From Daphnia pulex (Eukaryota > Arthropoda > Branchiopoda > Diplostraca > Daphniidae): DNA of 64,000 nt. Positions 10,635-21,030 of the stretch are shown one piece after another (positions within the stretch are counted from its first letter, which is position 1; every line of letters begins with the position of its first letter). The notes under the pieces are model-generated. The model was not told the DNA's origin and ran no database searches. It was given only the letters and a program-made list of their open reading frames with translations. The translations under genes were made by a program, and so were the position numbers. The DNA lies in the NCBI RefSeq assembly GCF_021134715.1, contig NC_060021.1:8650501-8714500 (forward strand). The letters run 5' to 3'.

Positions 10635-13005
10635 TTAAGGTCGTACCAGTCGGATCGGTCTCGAGATAATTACGGATTCTGTTAACATATTGATTCCAAT
10701 AACCTTGCTGGTGAAGAATGAGCTAATGAATTAGTAACCAAAATGATAAACCCAATTTAAAAAAAAAGAAAAAAAAAACGAAATGTCCCCGTTATGCCTA
10801 TCTTACTCAGTTCTCTATTCTATTTCAATCTGTTAATTTATTTTGATCACCAGGGCTAGCCTTCCATCTTTTTGTCTAAGAATTCTATATTTAAAGATGA
10901 TTTCAGTGAATTTAAAATCTAGTTGGCCTTGTTGGGTCGACATCAAGAAATAACAACTCGTCGTGTTAAAGCGTGTTTTGTTTTGATTATTTGTGTTAAA
11001 GGCTTAAAGCGTGATGGGATAGCAACTTTTCATTCGTCTCCAATATCAATCCTTTACAAAAAATGGATTTTTTTAATCAATGCAAGTAATTTGAAAACCC
11101 TAACATTAATTTTAATTAAGCTTAAATTAGTTCAAGTATATGGTAGTTATATGCATTGCAACATTTTTTAACTGTCCAAAGTGTAGCATGTGCATGTATT
11201 TGCTTGATCAAATCGTTTCTTTCTACGTCAGATTTAAATGAATATATTTTAAAATAATAGATATTTCGTTGTTTTAAATAATCCTGATTCACGCGGGTGC
11301 TTTCAAAATTTTAAAATGAAACCAGTATCAGGTGCTTCGGCCATCATGGGAAAAAATTCTGATGTAAATGTGTCAAGTCACCCAATACTGCCATCATGTG
11401 ATTCGCAAATTTATTTGGGCGGTGGTTCTTGTTATTATTTTTAGATTTAGCTGGTAACAACTAGCGATGCTTATGCTTGCGTAAGCGAAAATATCTGGCT
11501 CCTTACGTCACAAAACAACTTGAAAAAAAATGTAAAAATTGATGTTCTCGATTTCCTTGGAAATCCGTAATCATCATATTTGAACTCCACAATAAATAGA
11601 ATGTAGAAAACTAGGTCATATGATTTTTTCTGAAATAATATCCCTATTGGTTGAAATCAGAAATAATATTGTTGCCACTTTTGCCGAACTGCACGTTTGA
11701 TTTAATTAGATTTTGAAAAGCAATGAAGATTTATCGGAATTGGTATTTTGTTATTCCTTAAAAAAAATACTAAAGGGTATCGATTTAACAATATTTTTTG
11801 TTTCGTTCGTGGATTAAGTTGTTTTGTGTTTGCCGCCTTTTGCTTCCGTGTCAGTTGTTTTGTGTTTGCCGCCTTTTGCTTCCGTGTCCCAACTCACGGA
11901 ACCACGATCCGAGTCCTTGTGCTGTCTGGTCAAATTATTTCAGGTATCCTTGGTTTAACTGTCACATTTCTTTTTTATACAATGCGTAGAGTGGTTTCGT
12001 CGAAGATGCGGTGCTTGAAAAGTACTTTATAAACGTCAATGGATTTTATTTCCTAAATCCAAAGGAACCTCCCGGTGTTAGGACGACGACGCTGTTGTTT
12101 GCTGAAATAATTGCTATGGATTCGTGTGATATCATTTGATTTCAACAGCAGAACGCGGCTAAAATAAAATTATGTGTTAGTTTTAACCTAAAGTGAATGA
12201 AAATACCGACTAAATACAAATGAATGTTTTAACTGTGTGTGTGTTATTTGCAATTTTTTTAAATCGTGTTGTTAAGAATAAAACCGAAGACATGGACACA
12301 CGGTATAATAAAGATGAAGTGTGTGGAGCCACGAGCCATAGAAGACCGAGGATTTTTAGTTGCCATGACATTATTCCTGCAATTTAATTTTCCATTTTTT
12401 TAGTCCGCAGTTTACCGTCTTCAATGTTCTTCAAGAACATTGGGAAAAAAGAATAAAAGATGGCCGATCTACTGAAGTACTCATCATCCTCGTTGTGTAA
12501 AGGCGTAAGATTCTGACAATTTTTAAGGTTACCAGTATTACTTTTGTATTAATTCAAGATAATATAAGCTAGAAAAAATAAGAAATATGTTTTCGGAACA
12601 TATGACGATCGAAATTCATCTGAAATCCACTAATTTAATTTTTAAAAATATGTGTCCACAACAAATATTGAGAATGGGCATGTTAACTGATTAGTCTAGA
12701 TCAAATTCAAATTAGATTGATGAAAATGTTTATGTGAAAGAATGTGTAGTATTCCTGGGCTGAGTTATATTTTCATTTAGATGAGAAATGACTGAGTGTT
12801 TAAAATTCATAGCAGAGATGATTTATAACTCAACATAGCGTTACCAAGTAAAGGACAACATTATTTTGGCATGACTATAATTGTAGCATTTTACTTCACA
12901 GGTTAAATTTGAACTTACTTGCACCTTGCACGATCAAAAAGCTGTGATTCTAAAAGACTGGGGAGGCCAGGCAACTGCCAGGAATCTGAATATTCTGGTA
13001 GCATT
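10635..13005. other. Intergenic, AT-rich, no gene recognised
   Basis: No exon with splice support or recognisable protein. It contains a 36-bp tandem duplication (11819-11890). No WD40-type coding sequence was found here, which matters for the truncated BRWD-like gene that follows. Confidence 0.5.
11819..11890. repeat. 36-bp tandem duplication
   Basis: Two identical or nearly identical 36-bp units (11819-11854 and 11855-11890) beginning TTGTTTTGTGTTTGCC. A short frame through them is open, but nothing else supports coding. Confidence 0.8.
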
Positions 13006-16000
13006 ATGAGCACCCGTTCCAGGAGTGTTGGAAAAAGTTTGCAACTAACATTTAAACAGCAGGGTTCTATGCGTGATAGATGTGTACACAAATTCAAAGG
13101 CAGAGATGAAAATTTGAAACTAAATAAGGTACGTACCCTCACAACATCATGTCAGACCATGTGAAGCCCCATAAAAAAAAAATATTTATGGGTGTGAAAC
13201 TGGCAAAAGAAGTAGCAATAATTCAAATTTTAAAAGATGTGGAAAATCATTTGATTATTCTGACCAGACTGATGAAATGGAGAATAATTTAGAAGATCCT
13301 ACTTCCAGAGTATCTGAACCAAAATGCAAGAGAGAAGGAAGAAAAAGAAGGGTGGACCTGAAGTGTTTCCAGCCAACAGACTGGTTGTCTTCAATAAAGC
13401 CGTGTAAATCACCTTTCTATCCTCAAGTGGGAGATGAAGTCATGTACTTTAAACAAGGTATGTTCATTTAACTAGCTATTTTTAAATTTAAATTAACTTC
13501 ATTCCTATCATAGGTCATGAAATGTATGTAGCTGCTGTGCAACAAAAAAATCTTTATGAAATCAACCCAGATTTACTTCCTTGGACTAAACAGATCATTC
13601 GGCAACAAGAGTGGGTTAAAATCATTGGTATAGAGTTTGAGATCAAACCACCGAGACTTGTATGCTTGAAAGTGAGTTGAATTGGTATTAGTTTATTTTT
13701 GCTATACAGTATCTTCGGGTTCTATGTTCTATTTGATACGTTTTATTTACAGCTCGGAATAATCGATCCGGTCAGTGGATTATTAACGCGAAAATGTTTT
13801 TCTATCGAATATCATGATATGGACGACATTCCGGATTTCTTGGTGTTAAAACAGGATTATGATAAGGCCGTTAAGCGCCCCTGGAAGCGTTTGCAACAAT
13901 TCCGAAGTCTCATGAATGATGATTGCGGAGTTCAAATGTGGTGGGAAGGACAATTCATAAAAAGTGAACCATTGGACGCTAAGTTTCCTGAGTCCATGTT
14001 CTTGTGCTACTGCGTCAGGTCTGTTTTCAACATTCATTACTAATCATTAAGGGTAGCGTTTCTTTTATTTATTATTTTTTTTTTCACAGGTGGGATAATG
14101 GTGATCGTGAACCTCTTAGCCCATGGGAATTGGAAAATATTGATCCAGGTAGAAGACCTTGTAGGACTGGTGCCAGTGTTAATTTACTGCCGATTGAGAT
14201 TTGTAGCTCGTTGTACACACCACAAACCTGTGATTGGCCCCCCCTAGGTGATCGAGATTTCGAATGTGATCGAATATCCAAAGGAATTAGCCAAGTCATG
14301 AGTCTTTATGAGGCTAAACATTTTTGTGCACCCGTCAACCTTGAATTGTTCCCTGCCTACGCTTTTACCGTCAAATACCCAATGGATCTTTCGACTATCA
14401 AAGCTAGACTTGAACATCGCTTTTATCGTCGCGCAGCTGCAGTCGAGTACGATGTTCTTCGTATACGCACCAACGCGCTCATATTCAACGATCCCGAAAA
14501 ATCTGATATTGTTATTAACTCTTCCATCATCTCTGACTTATGCCTGGAAATTATCCGAAACAGTGACCTTGATATCTCAACATTTTATCGTGAACTCCTG
14601 GAAAAGTACAAAGTTCATGGAATTAAAGTAAAGGGGTCAGTGGTAAAGCTTCCCGTTGCAAAACATCAAATCGAACATTCGACTTCTTTCGCTCTTACTT
14701 TCACCAACGTTGTTACTGGTTCGAGCCGTTCATCGACATCAAAACAGAAATTAGTAATCAATCCTACCCAGGGATCTTCTTCATTTGTGTCATCAAACCA
14801 TGCTTCTGTCAAGCTCTCCTCATCTTTAACCGTTGAACCTATTGTTGGTAATTATTCAATATTCATAAGTGAAACATTAAAAAAAGAATAAGTACTTACA
14901 TCGATATTTTTTAAAAATATTCTTGCAGATAATTTGACCACGGATAACAGCCTTAGCTTGACTCACCAGAACAGCCGCAACTCTGAGACTGCCAACACAA
15001 GCAGAATGATAAAGAAAGTTACCAGTCCGATTGGCGTAGAAGTTGAGCAGTCGTTTAAACGAAGGAAAACAACATCGTTAATCGCTCCGACAGCCATTTC
15101 CAGCGACGAGCAATTTTCAGGCACAACTATTCAAGAGTGCGATACTTCTTTGTCTACTTATGTCAACCAAAATGCACCAGTGACCACGAAGAATATTTTG
15201 AAAAGGAAGAGTGTGACGAAAGAAAATCTTGATCCTACATGTACTACGGTATCTTCATTGCCTAGGGTGGGCAGTGATGGAACTCTGGCAGTCAATACTA
15301 CAGAGCATGTCAATTCCCACGACTGCTCAAGTATGGGAATTTGCGAAGAAAGCAGCGTCCTCTCCCAAAATGAGATTTTTTCTCCAATGAACAATCATCT
15401 GAACTTCACAAGAATTCTACCAGCAGAAAAGAATCCACGCTTGTTCATTCCTAACAAAACGCCTGTTAGTGTTCCAATTACTCCTTTTCCCACTCCTATT
15501 CCTATCGCCATTTCCACACCTGTGCAAGTTTGTCCAGAGACATCATCATTGTCTACAAACATTTTACTGAAAAAAGCGGATAAATATGCGTCGAAGAGCT
15601 TGTTATCTAAAAATCTATTTGGTTCTGAGAAAAGGATCAATTCCAGAAAATTGAAATCGGGTGGATGGAGTGTTTCATTACACGACTTCCCCTCCAAAAA
15701 AGCTTGCACCCTAGTAGAAGATAAATCACCACAATCGTGTCTACCACAACAAGTTTTGTTGTTTGAAAGAGATGAAATGGAGTCGTGTTTTTCTTCGAAC
15801 ACTTTACATCAATGTCCCGAAGCCAAAACGATATCTGCGCCTTCAGTTACTCAAGAAATCTCGACACCTGATGCCAAAGCGATGATTGACTCATATCCTA
15901 CCGTTTCGGCGTTTTTAAATTTAGACACTAAATCGAAACAGAGAGAAGATCATACTCAAGTAGAAGATCCCCGTGCTTCATTTGCCATTCCATCGATTCA

Positions 16001-17219
16001 AAGTCCACCGACGTTCCCATCCACAGACGAACTTATTGAAAAAATCCTTGCTGACGCTAAACGCCCTATTCTGAAGGAGAAAGCTAGCAAGAAGTCAGAA
16101 AAGAAAAAAAAGGTAAAATCAAAATCGTCTGTCATTCCACGTTTGTCGAAGACAAACAATGATTGCCTAGAACCCTTGCAAGCAAAATCGAAGCACAAGA
16201 AAATTCATGCCAGAGTTGAATATCTCCCCGCTTTAAATGCCATTCCTGTCAACACTAAATCGAAACAGAGAGAAGATCATACTCAAGCAGAAGATCCCCG
16301 TCCTTCATTTGCCATTCCATCGATTCAAAGTCCACCAACGTTCCCATCCACAGACGAACTTATTGAAAAAATCCTTGCTAAAGCTAAACGCCCTATTCTG
16401 AAGGAGAAAGCTAGCAAGAAGTCAGAAAAGAAAAAAAAGGTAAAATCAAAATCGTCTATCATTCCACGTTTGTCGAAGACAAACAATGATTGCCTAGAAC
16501 CCTTGCAAGCAAAATCGAAACACAAGAAAATTCATGCCAGAGTTGAATATCTCCCCGCTTTAAATGCCATTCCTGTCGAGGAAAACCAAAACCAATCTGT
16601 ACAAAATGAGGTTACGCTCACGCCTACGAATTTTGTCGACGGTGATTCATATGAAAAGGGTAGAACCACTTCTACTCCAAAGGAGTTGCCCGCGCTGGAA
16701 TGTCAAGTCGTTGTCTCTACAAACAAAACTATCTCCAAAGAAAAGAAGCACAGATCCTCTGAAGCAACTTGTCACAACCAACAGTCTGTATTTTCTGAAG
16801 AAAGCGAACTTACTTCATCTGAATCCGTTGATGCACTTATCGAAAAGATTCTTGCTGAATCCAAGCGCGGTATTCTGAAGCAAAAGACTAGCAGGAACAA
16901 ATCGGAAAAGAAGAAAGAAAGTAAAGTACGTGCCATGCCCATTTCGCGTTTGTTGATGTTAGACAAAGATTGCAAAGAACCTCCAAAAAGAAAATCGAAG
17001 CACGGAAGAAATTGTACCCGAGTTACCGATCATTCTGCGTTCAATGAAGAAGGCGGATCAATTTTTATTCAATCCGATGATGCAATTATTCAAGAAATTC
17101 TTGCTGAAGCCAAAAGTTCCGTTCTGAAGAAGAAGACCAGCAAGAGAAGGACGTCAGACATTTCGCGTTCGTCGAGCAAGGATTGCCACCAAAATGGGAG
17201 TAAATATCTCGGCTTTTAA
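13006..17219 (+). CDS. BRWD/PHIP-like protein without WD40 repeats, one bromodomain, Lys-rich repeat tail
   Basis: Proposed exons: 13006-13128, 13268-13457, 13514-13671, 13753-14018, 14090-14847, 14929-17219 (TAA), 1261 residues. The stretch from PFYPQVGDEVMYFKQGHE through CVRWDNGDREPLSPWELE is the conserved BRWD/PHIP region between the WD40 domain and the bromodomains. It is followed by the first BRWD bromodomain (about residues 300-405: CDRISKGI, YPMDLSTIKARLEHRFYRR, Asn retained in FNDPEK). BRWD proteins normally have eight N-terminal WD40 repeats and a second bromodomain. Neither is seen; after the bromodomain comes a Ser/Lys-rich tail with four motifs of the type DELIEKILAxAKRxILK, one 109-residue unit duplicated almost exactly. 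The bromodomain suggests a nuclear chromatin-binding role. The start is uncertain: the frame is open back to 12913, and the first exon has no family match. A poly(A) signal lies at 17499. Confidence 0.72.
15926..16579 (+). repeat. 327-bp coding tandem duplication
   Basis: Two copies (15926-16252 and 16253-16579), in frame (109 codons), differing at only a handful of positions, within the last exon of the BRWD-like gene. Two further, diverged copies of the core motif follow at about 16825-16930 and 17080-17160. Confidence 0.9.
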
Positions 17220-17498
17220 GAGAACCATCTAAATTGTTAGAAGAACACATCCAATACAGAACAGCAAATAACATCTCAGCGAATAAGGGTCACCTACAAA
17301 TTCATCACTCTTAAGTCTGAGGTAAGCTTGAAATTTTTACTGGTGTTATTAAGCTAAATTAAAATGAACTTGAATACTCATTTGTTAAAGGGATGTTCTC
17401 AGCATCAACCAAGAAGCCTACATCACTTTGAAGAAAGAGAAAACAAACAATTTGAAACGTAGAAAGTTGATGCTTCCATATCCTCAGTAATCCAGAAA

Positions 17499-17504
17499 AA
17501 TAAA
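17499..17504 (+). promoter_or_regulatory. Candidate poly(A) signal AATAAA
   Basis: AATAAA about 280 bp after the stop codon of the BRWD-like gene. A likely 3' UTR intron lies before it (GT near 17322, AG near 17390). Confidence 0.45.
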
Positions 17505-17699
17505 TGTCGATGAAGTACTCCCGGTTGCAGGAGTGCGAAACTCACACTATAGCCTACGTCAGATAATATTTTGAAAAATTGTATCCATTTAAGGTTTTCT
17601 ATTTAAATTAAACACATTGCCTAATTTTGTTCTTATGAAATTTGTATTAAACAAGATGATTATCACATACACTCTTGGAAACAAATACTCAGATTGTCA

Positions 17700-18398
17700 G
17701 GTCTTCTCAGCCCCATTTTCCATGGACGTACAAATCGAAATTAAATGAGATCGTTGTCGGCTTACCATTCAAAGATTTGATATTTGAAGCTACTGCTCCA
17801 GTCGATCTGGAAACTGATCGGCGATAAAGGCAGGTAAATGCTTCATCTATCACACTTGGCGATTTTTATTAATTTTTTTTTATTTGTTTTTATTTTAGGT
17901 TTTTTTTTAGTCTGCTCGCCCGTTGCACATGAAGTGCATAGGGTCGCATTTCCGACTTCAACGTCAGACAGTAGGCGTATTGGCCCAGATGAACGAGATC
18001 GCTGTAGCCAACCGTAGCCAACGGCAACAAACCTTTATCACCTACATTATACCAGTGGCCTAAAGCACCAGGTAATAGGAAACATTTTTATTTCTCTTTA
18101 ATCCATAGCTAATCAGTATTTTATTCTTTTCAACAGATCTAGAAACATAAAGGTGATGGAATTCGTCTTTACGGTCAATTGAGTTCGACCGTATCACGAA
18201 GTGAAACATCTAGTCAGTAGTAATCAGAGTAATGTGATTGTGAGCCGCCGGGAGCCTGTTACTACTCAACACGAGGTCGCTGGACACTCGCAATCAAGAG
18301 AAACTACGCAATCTTCATTTAAATTAAATTTAGGTATATTTTCAACATGTTCCAACTGATGCAGTGTTTATTAATTATTTTTTAATTACCATTGCAGA
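17700..18398 (+). pseudogene. Degenerate exon-like remnants, family not recognised
   Basis: Blocks with protein-like composition bounded by plausible splice sites: one ending at a donor near 17833, one from an AG near 17910 to a donor near 18070, and one starting after the AG at about 18136. The reading frames contain stops and I could not join them in phase. They may belong with the exon-like tandem repeats immediately downstream. No family is assigned. Confidence 0.3.
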
Positions 18399-18975
18399 GA
18401 ACTTTACACCTGCAGACCAGCCGGCCGGCCAGTTTGCATGTCCTTCACGCTTGAAGGTCGCGGTGAACATTACGTGTAAAACTGTCAATGCGGTGGTGAA
18501 GAGGTTGGGTGAGAAAGGTACGTGTTTCATCATTATCAAGCAGGTATAATAGCCGCAAGGCTCAGCCATTTGGTATTCATTTTGATATTTGATGTTGTAG
18601 ACCCATCCCCAGCAACGCCAACCTAAAGAAGGAAAGGCCAGTTTGCATTTTCTTCATGCTCGAAGGTCACGGAGATCATTACATAAAACGTATCATGCGA
18701 CGGCGGAGAGGTTGGGTGAGAAAGGTACGTGTTTCATCATTATCAAACAGGTATAATAGCCGCAAGGCTCAGCCATTTGATATTCATTTTGATATTTGTT
18801 GTTGTAGACCCATCCCCAGCAACGCCAACCTAAAGAAGGAAAGGCCAGTTTGCATTTTCTTCATACTCGAAGGTCACGGAGATCATTACATAAAACGTAT
18901 CATGCGACGGCGGAGAGGTTGGGTGAGAAAGGTACGTGTTTCATCATTATCAAACAGGTACAATACCCGCAAGGC
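18399..18975 (+). repeat. 207-bp tandem repeat of exon-plus-intron units
   Basis: Three units whose donor sites (AGAAAG|GTACGTG) fall at 18517, 18724 and 18931, exactly 207 bp apart. Units 2 and 3 are nearly identical; unit 1 is diverged. In units 2 and 3 an acceptor (TTGTTGTAG or TGATGTTGTAG) precedes a 124-bp open block (18601-18724 and 18808-18931) reading THPQQRQPKEGKASLHFLHA and onward, with an 83-bp intron-like piece between. 124 is not a multiple of three, so including both would shift frame. Confidence 0.75.
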
Positions 18976-19003
18976 TTAAGAGGTGAGGGTGATCAAAAAA
19001 TCG

Positions 19004-19040
19004 TATAAAAAGGAGAGAGAAAAGGCCAGAGACATCAGTC
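19004..19040 (+). promoter_or_regulatory. TATA box and TCAGTC initiator of the first Tyr-rich copy
   Basis: TATAAAAAGG at 19004 and the arthropod initiator TCAGTC at 19035-19040, 33 bp apart. A first exon ending ATGG|GTAAAT follows near 19132. This is a well-formed promoter in front of a locus whose coding frame is broken. Confidence 0.7.
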
Positions 19041-19252
19041 GAGTGAGGATCTCCGACACGGCAACAACTGCAGCGCACTATCTGTCACCATCTGCCTTCT
19101 TCACCGTATTGCCAGTTCGCATCCATGGGTAAATATTCTGTCTTTACATGGAGTTTTCTATTAATGTCAGTTATTTTCTGTTTGTTAATATGCAAATTAT
19201 TATTGAGTATTAATGTTTGAATTTGTTTACTGTCTAGTTAATAAGGCGTCGT

Positions 19253-20094
19253 ATGCTGTTGTGTGTTGTATCGTTGATTGGTGGGTCGACCACTGGTGTA
19301 CTGATGTCTCCTGAGTATGGCGGATACCAAACCACAACGCCGCCGCATTACTACCCAAAGGCAACTTACGCAACGACCAGTTCCTGCACCGAGGTCTTCA
19401 AGTACTACACCAATAAAGCACCGGAGTTTTATACCACAACTTACGCTGCCCCGAGCCACTACACTGATGTCCTGAAGTATTACTCTGCCCCGAGTTACTA
19501 CAGCACCAAGGCGACGGAGTAGGACTACGCATGCTGCCCCATCCTACTAAACCGAGGCTCCCAAGTATTACTCTGTTCTCAGCTACTTATTGCACCGATT
19601 TTCCTAAATACTACTCTGTTTTTCCAGCTGCTACACCGAGGCTCCCGCTGATTACTCCACCAAAACGGTCGAGTACTACACCGAAGCGGTAAACTACTAC
19701 TCTGCCCCGAACTACACAACCACAACTGAGGCGGCCAAGTATTACGCAGTCCCGACTTACTACACAGAAGCTGCTCTTTCGTACTACGTTGAACCAAAAT
19801 ACGACACTGATCCTCCAGTTCACTACACCACGACCTACGCTACACCGCAGCCCCCAAGTACTACACCGAAGAAGCCGTCTATTACATAACAACGTATGCT
19901 GCCTAGTTTACTATACCGAGGCTCCCAAGTACTACATCACTAAGGCACCGGAATTCTACGCGTCTATGTATGTTGCCCCTGCCTACCACACCGAGGCCCC
20001 GCATTACTACAACACTGAAGCGCTCAAGTACTACACTACAACCTACGCTGCCCTGAGCTACTACAACTACGTCACGAAGTATTACTGTGCGTAA
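19253..20094 (+). pseudogene. Tyr/Thr-rich cuticle-like secreted protein, broken copy A
   Basis: The frame from 19253 begins MLLCVVSLIGGSTTGV (signal-peptide-like) and gives 89 residues of repeats such as FKYYTNKAPEFYTTTYAAP, ending at a TAG at 19520-19522. The same type of repeat (EYYTEAVNYYSAPNYTTT, YYITKAPEFYASMYVAP) continues downstream to 20094 in other frames, interrupted by at least two frameshifts. The composition resembles Tyr-rich low-complexity extracellular proteins of crustaceans; no chitin-binding RR consensus is seen. It is either a pseudogene, an 89-residue truncated protein, or a sequence damaged by sequencing/assembly errors. The promoter at 19004 looks intact. Confidence 0.65.
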
Positions 20095-20323
20095 AAGGAG
20101 TCGTCTAAAAAAAAAAAAGAAGTCGTGCCCGAACTGCAGTGTCCTATCTGTCACCAACTGCATTCCTCATCGTGTAACCGATTCGCAATTATAGGTAAAT
20201 ATTCTTATTTTTACATTGAGTTTTGTTTCGATTATATTTTTTTGTTATTTGTTGGTATGCCTGTTAATATTTAGTATTAATGTTTGAATTTGTTTCTGAA
20301 CTGTCTAGTTAATAAGGCGTCGT

Positions 20324-21030
20324 ATGCTGTTGGGTGTTGTATCGTTGATGGATGGGTCGACCGCTGGTGTAACGATGTCTCCTTGATAAGGCGGAAACCA
20401 AACCGCAACGCCGTCGCCTTCCTACACAACTTACGCAACGACCAGCGCCTGCACCGAGGTCTTCAAGTACTACACCGATAAAGCACCGGAGTTTTATACC
20501 ACAACTTACGCTGACCCGAGCCACTACACTGATGTCCTGAAGTATTACTCTGCCCCGAGTTACTACAACACCAAGGCGACGGAGCAGGACTACGCATGCT
20601 GCCCCATCCTACTACACCAAGGCTCCCGCTGATTACTCCACCAAAACGGTCGAGTACTACACCGAAGCGGCAAAGTACTTCTCTGCCCCGATCTACACAA
20701 CCACAACTGAGGCGGCCAAGTATTACGCAGTCCCGACTTGCTACACAAAAGCTGCCCTTTCGTGCTACGTTGAACAGAAGTACTACACTGATGCTCCAGT
20801 CTACTACACCACGACCTACGCCACACCTAGCTACAACACCGCAGCCCCCAAGTACTACACCGAAGGCGCCGCCTATTACACGACTACGTACGCTGCCTAG
20901 TTTACAACATCGAGGAGTTTAAGTATTACCCTGCTCCTAACTACTACCAAACTGAGGTTCATGTGTATTACATCAGCAATTCTCCCGACTATGTCACCTA
21001 CTTACGCTGCTCCGACCTATACCCCGAAGT
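20324..21030 (+). pseudogene. Tyr/Thr-rich cuticle-like secreted protein, broken copy B
   Basis: A tandem duplicate of copy A (1071 bp between equivalent ATGs). The upstream exon's ATGG at the splice donor has become ATAG. The signal-peptide frame ends in TGA TAA at 20384-20389. Repeats resume (FKYYTDKAPEFYTTTYADP), with a further frameshift near 20600, then a TAG near 20898. Repeat remnants run on to about 21030. The lesion TACGCTGCC-TAG-TTTAC is shared with copy A. More damaged than copy A and almost certainly non-functional. Confidence 0.7.

Noticed and set aside
11748..12032. 94-residue frame spanning the 36-bp duplication
   Set aside because: Hydrophobic repeat (CFVFAAFCFRV) arises from the tandem duplication itself; no Kozak context, splice site or family support.
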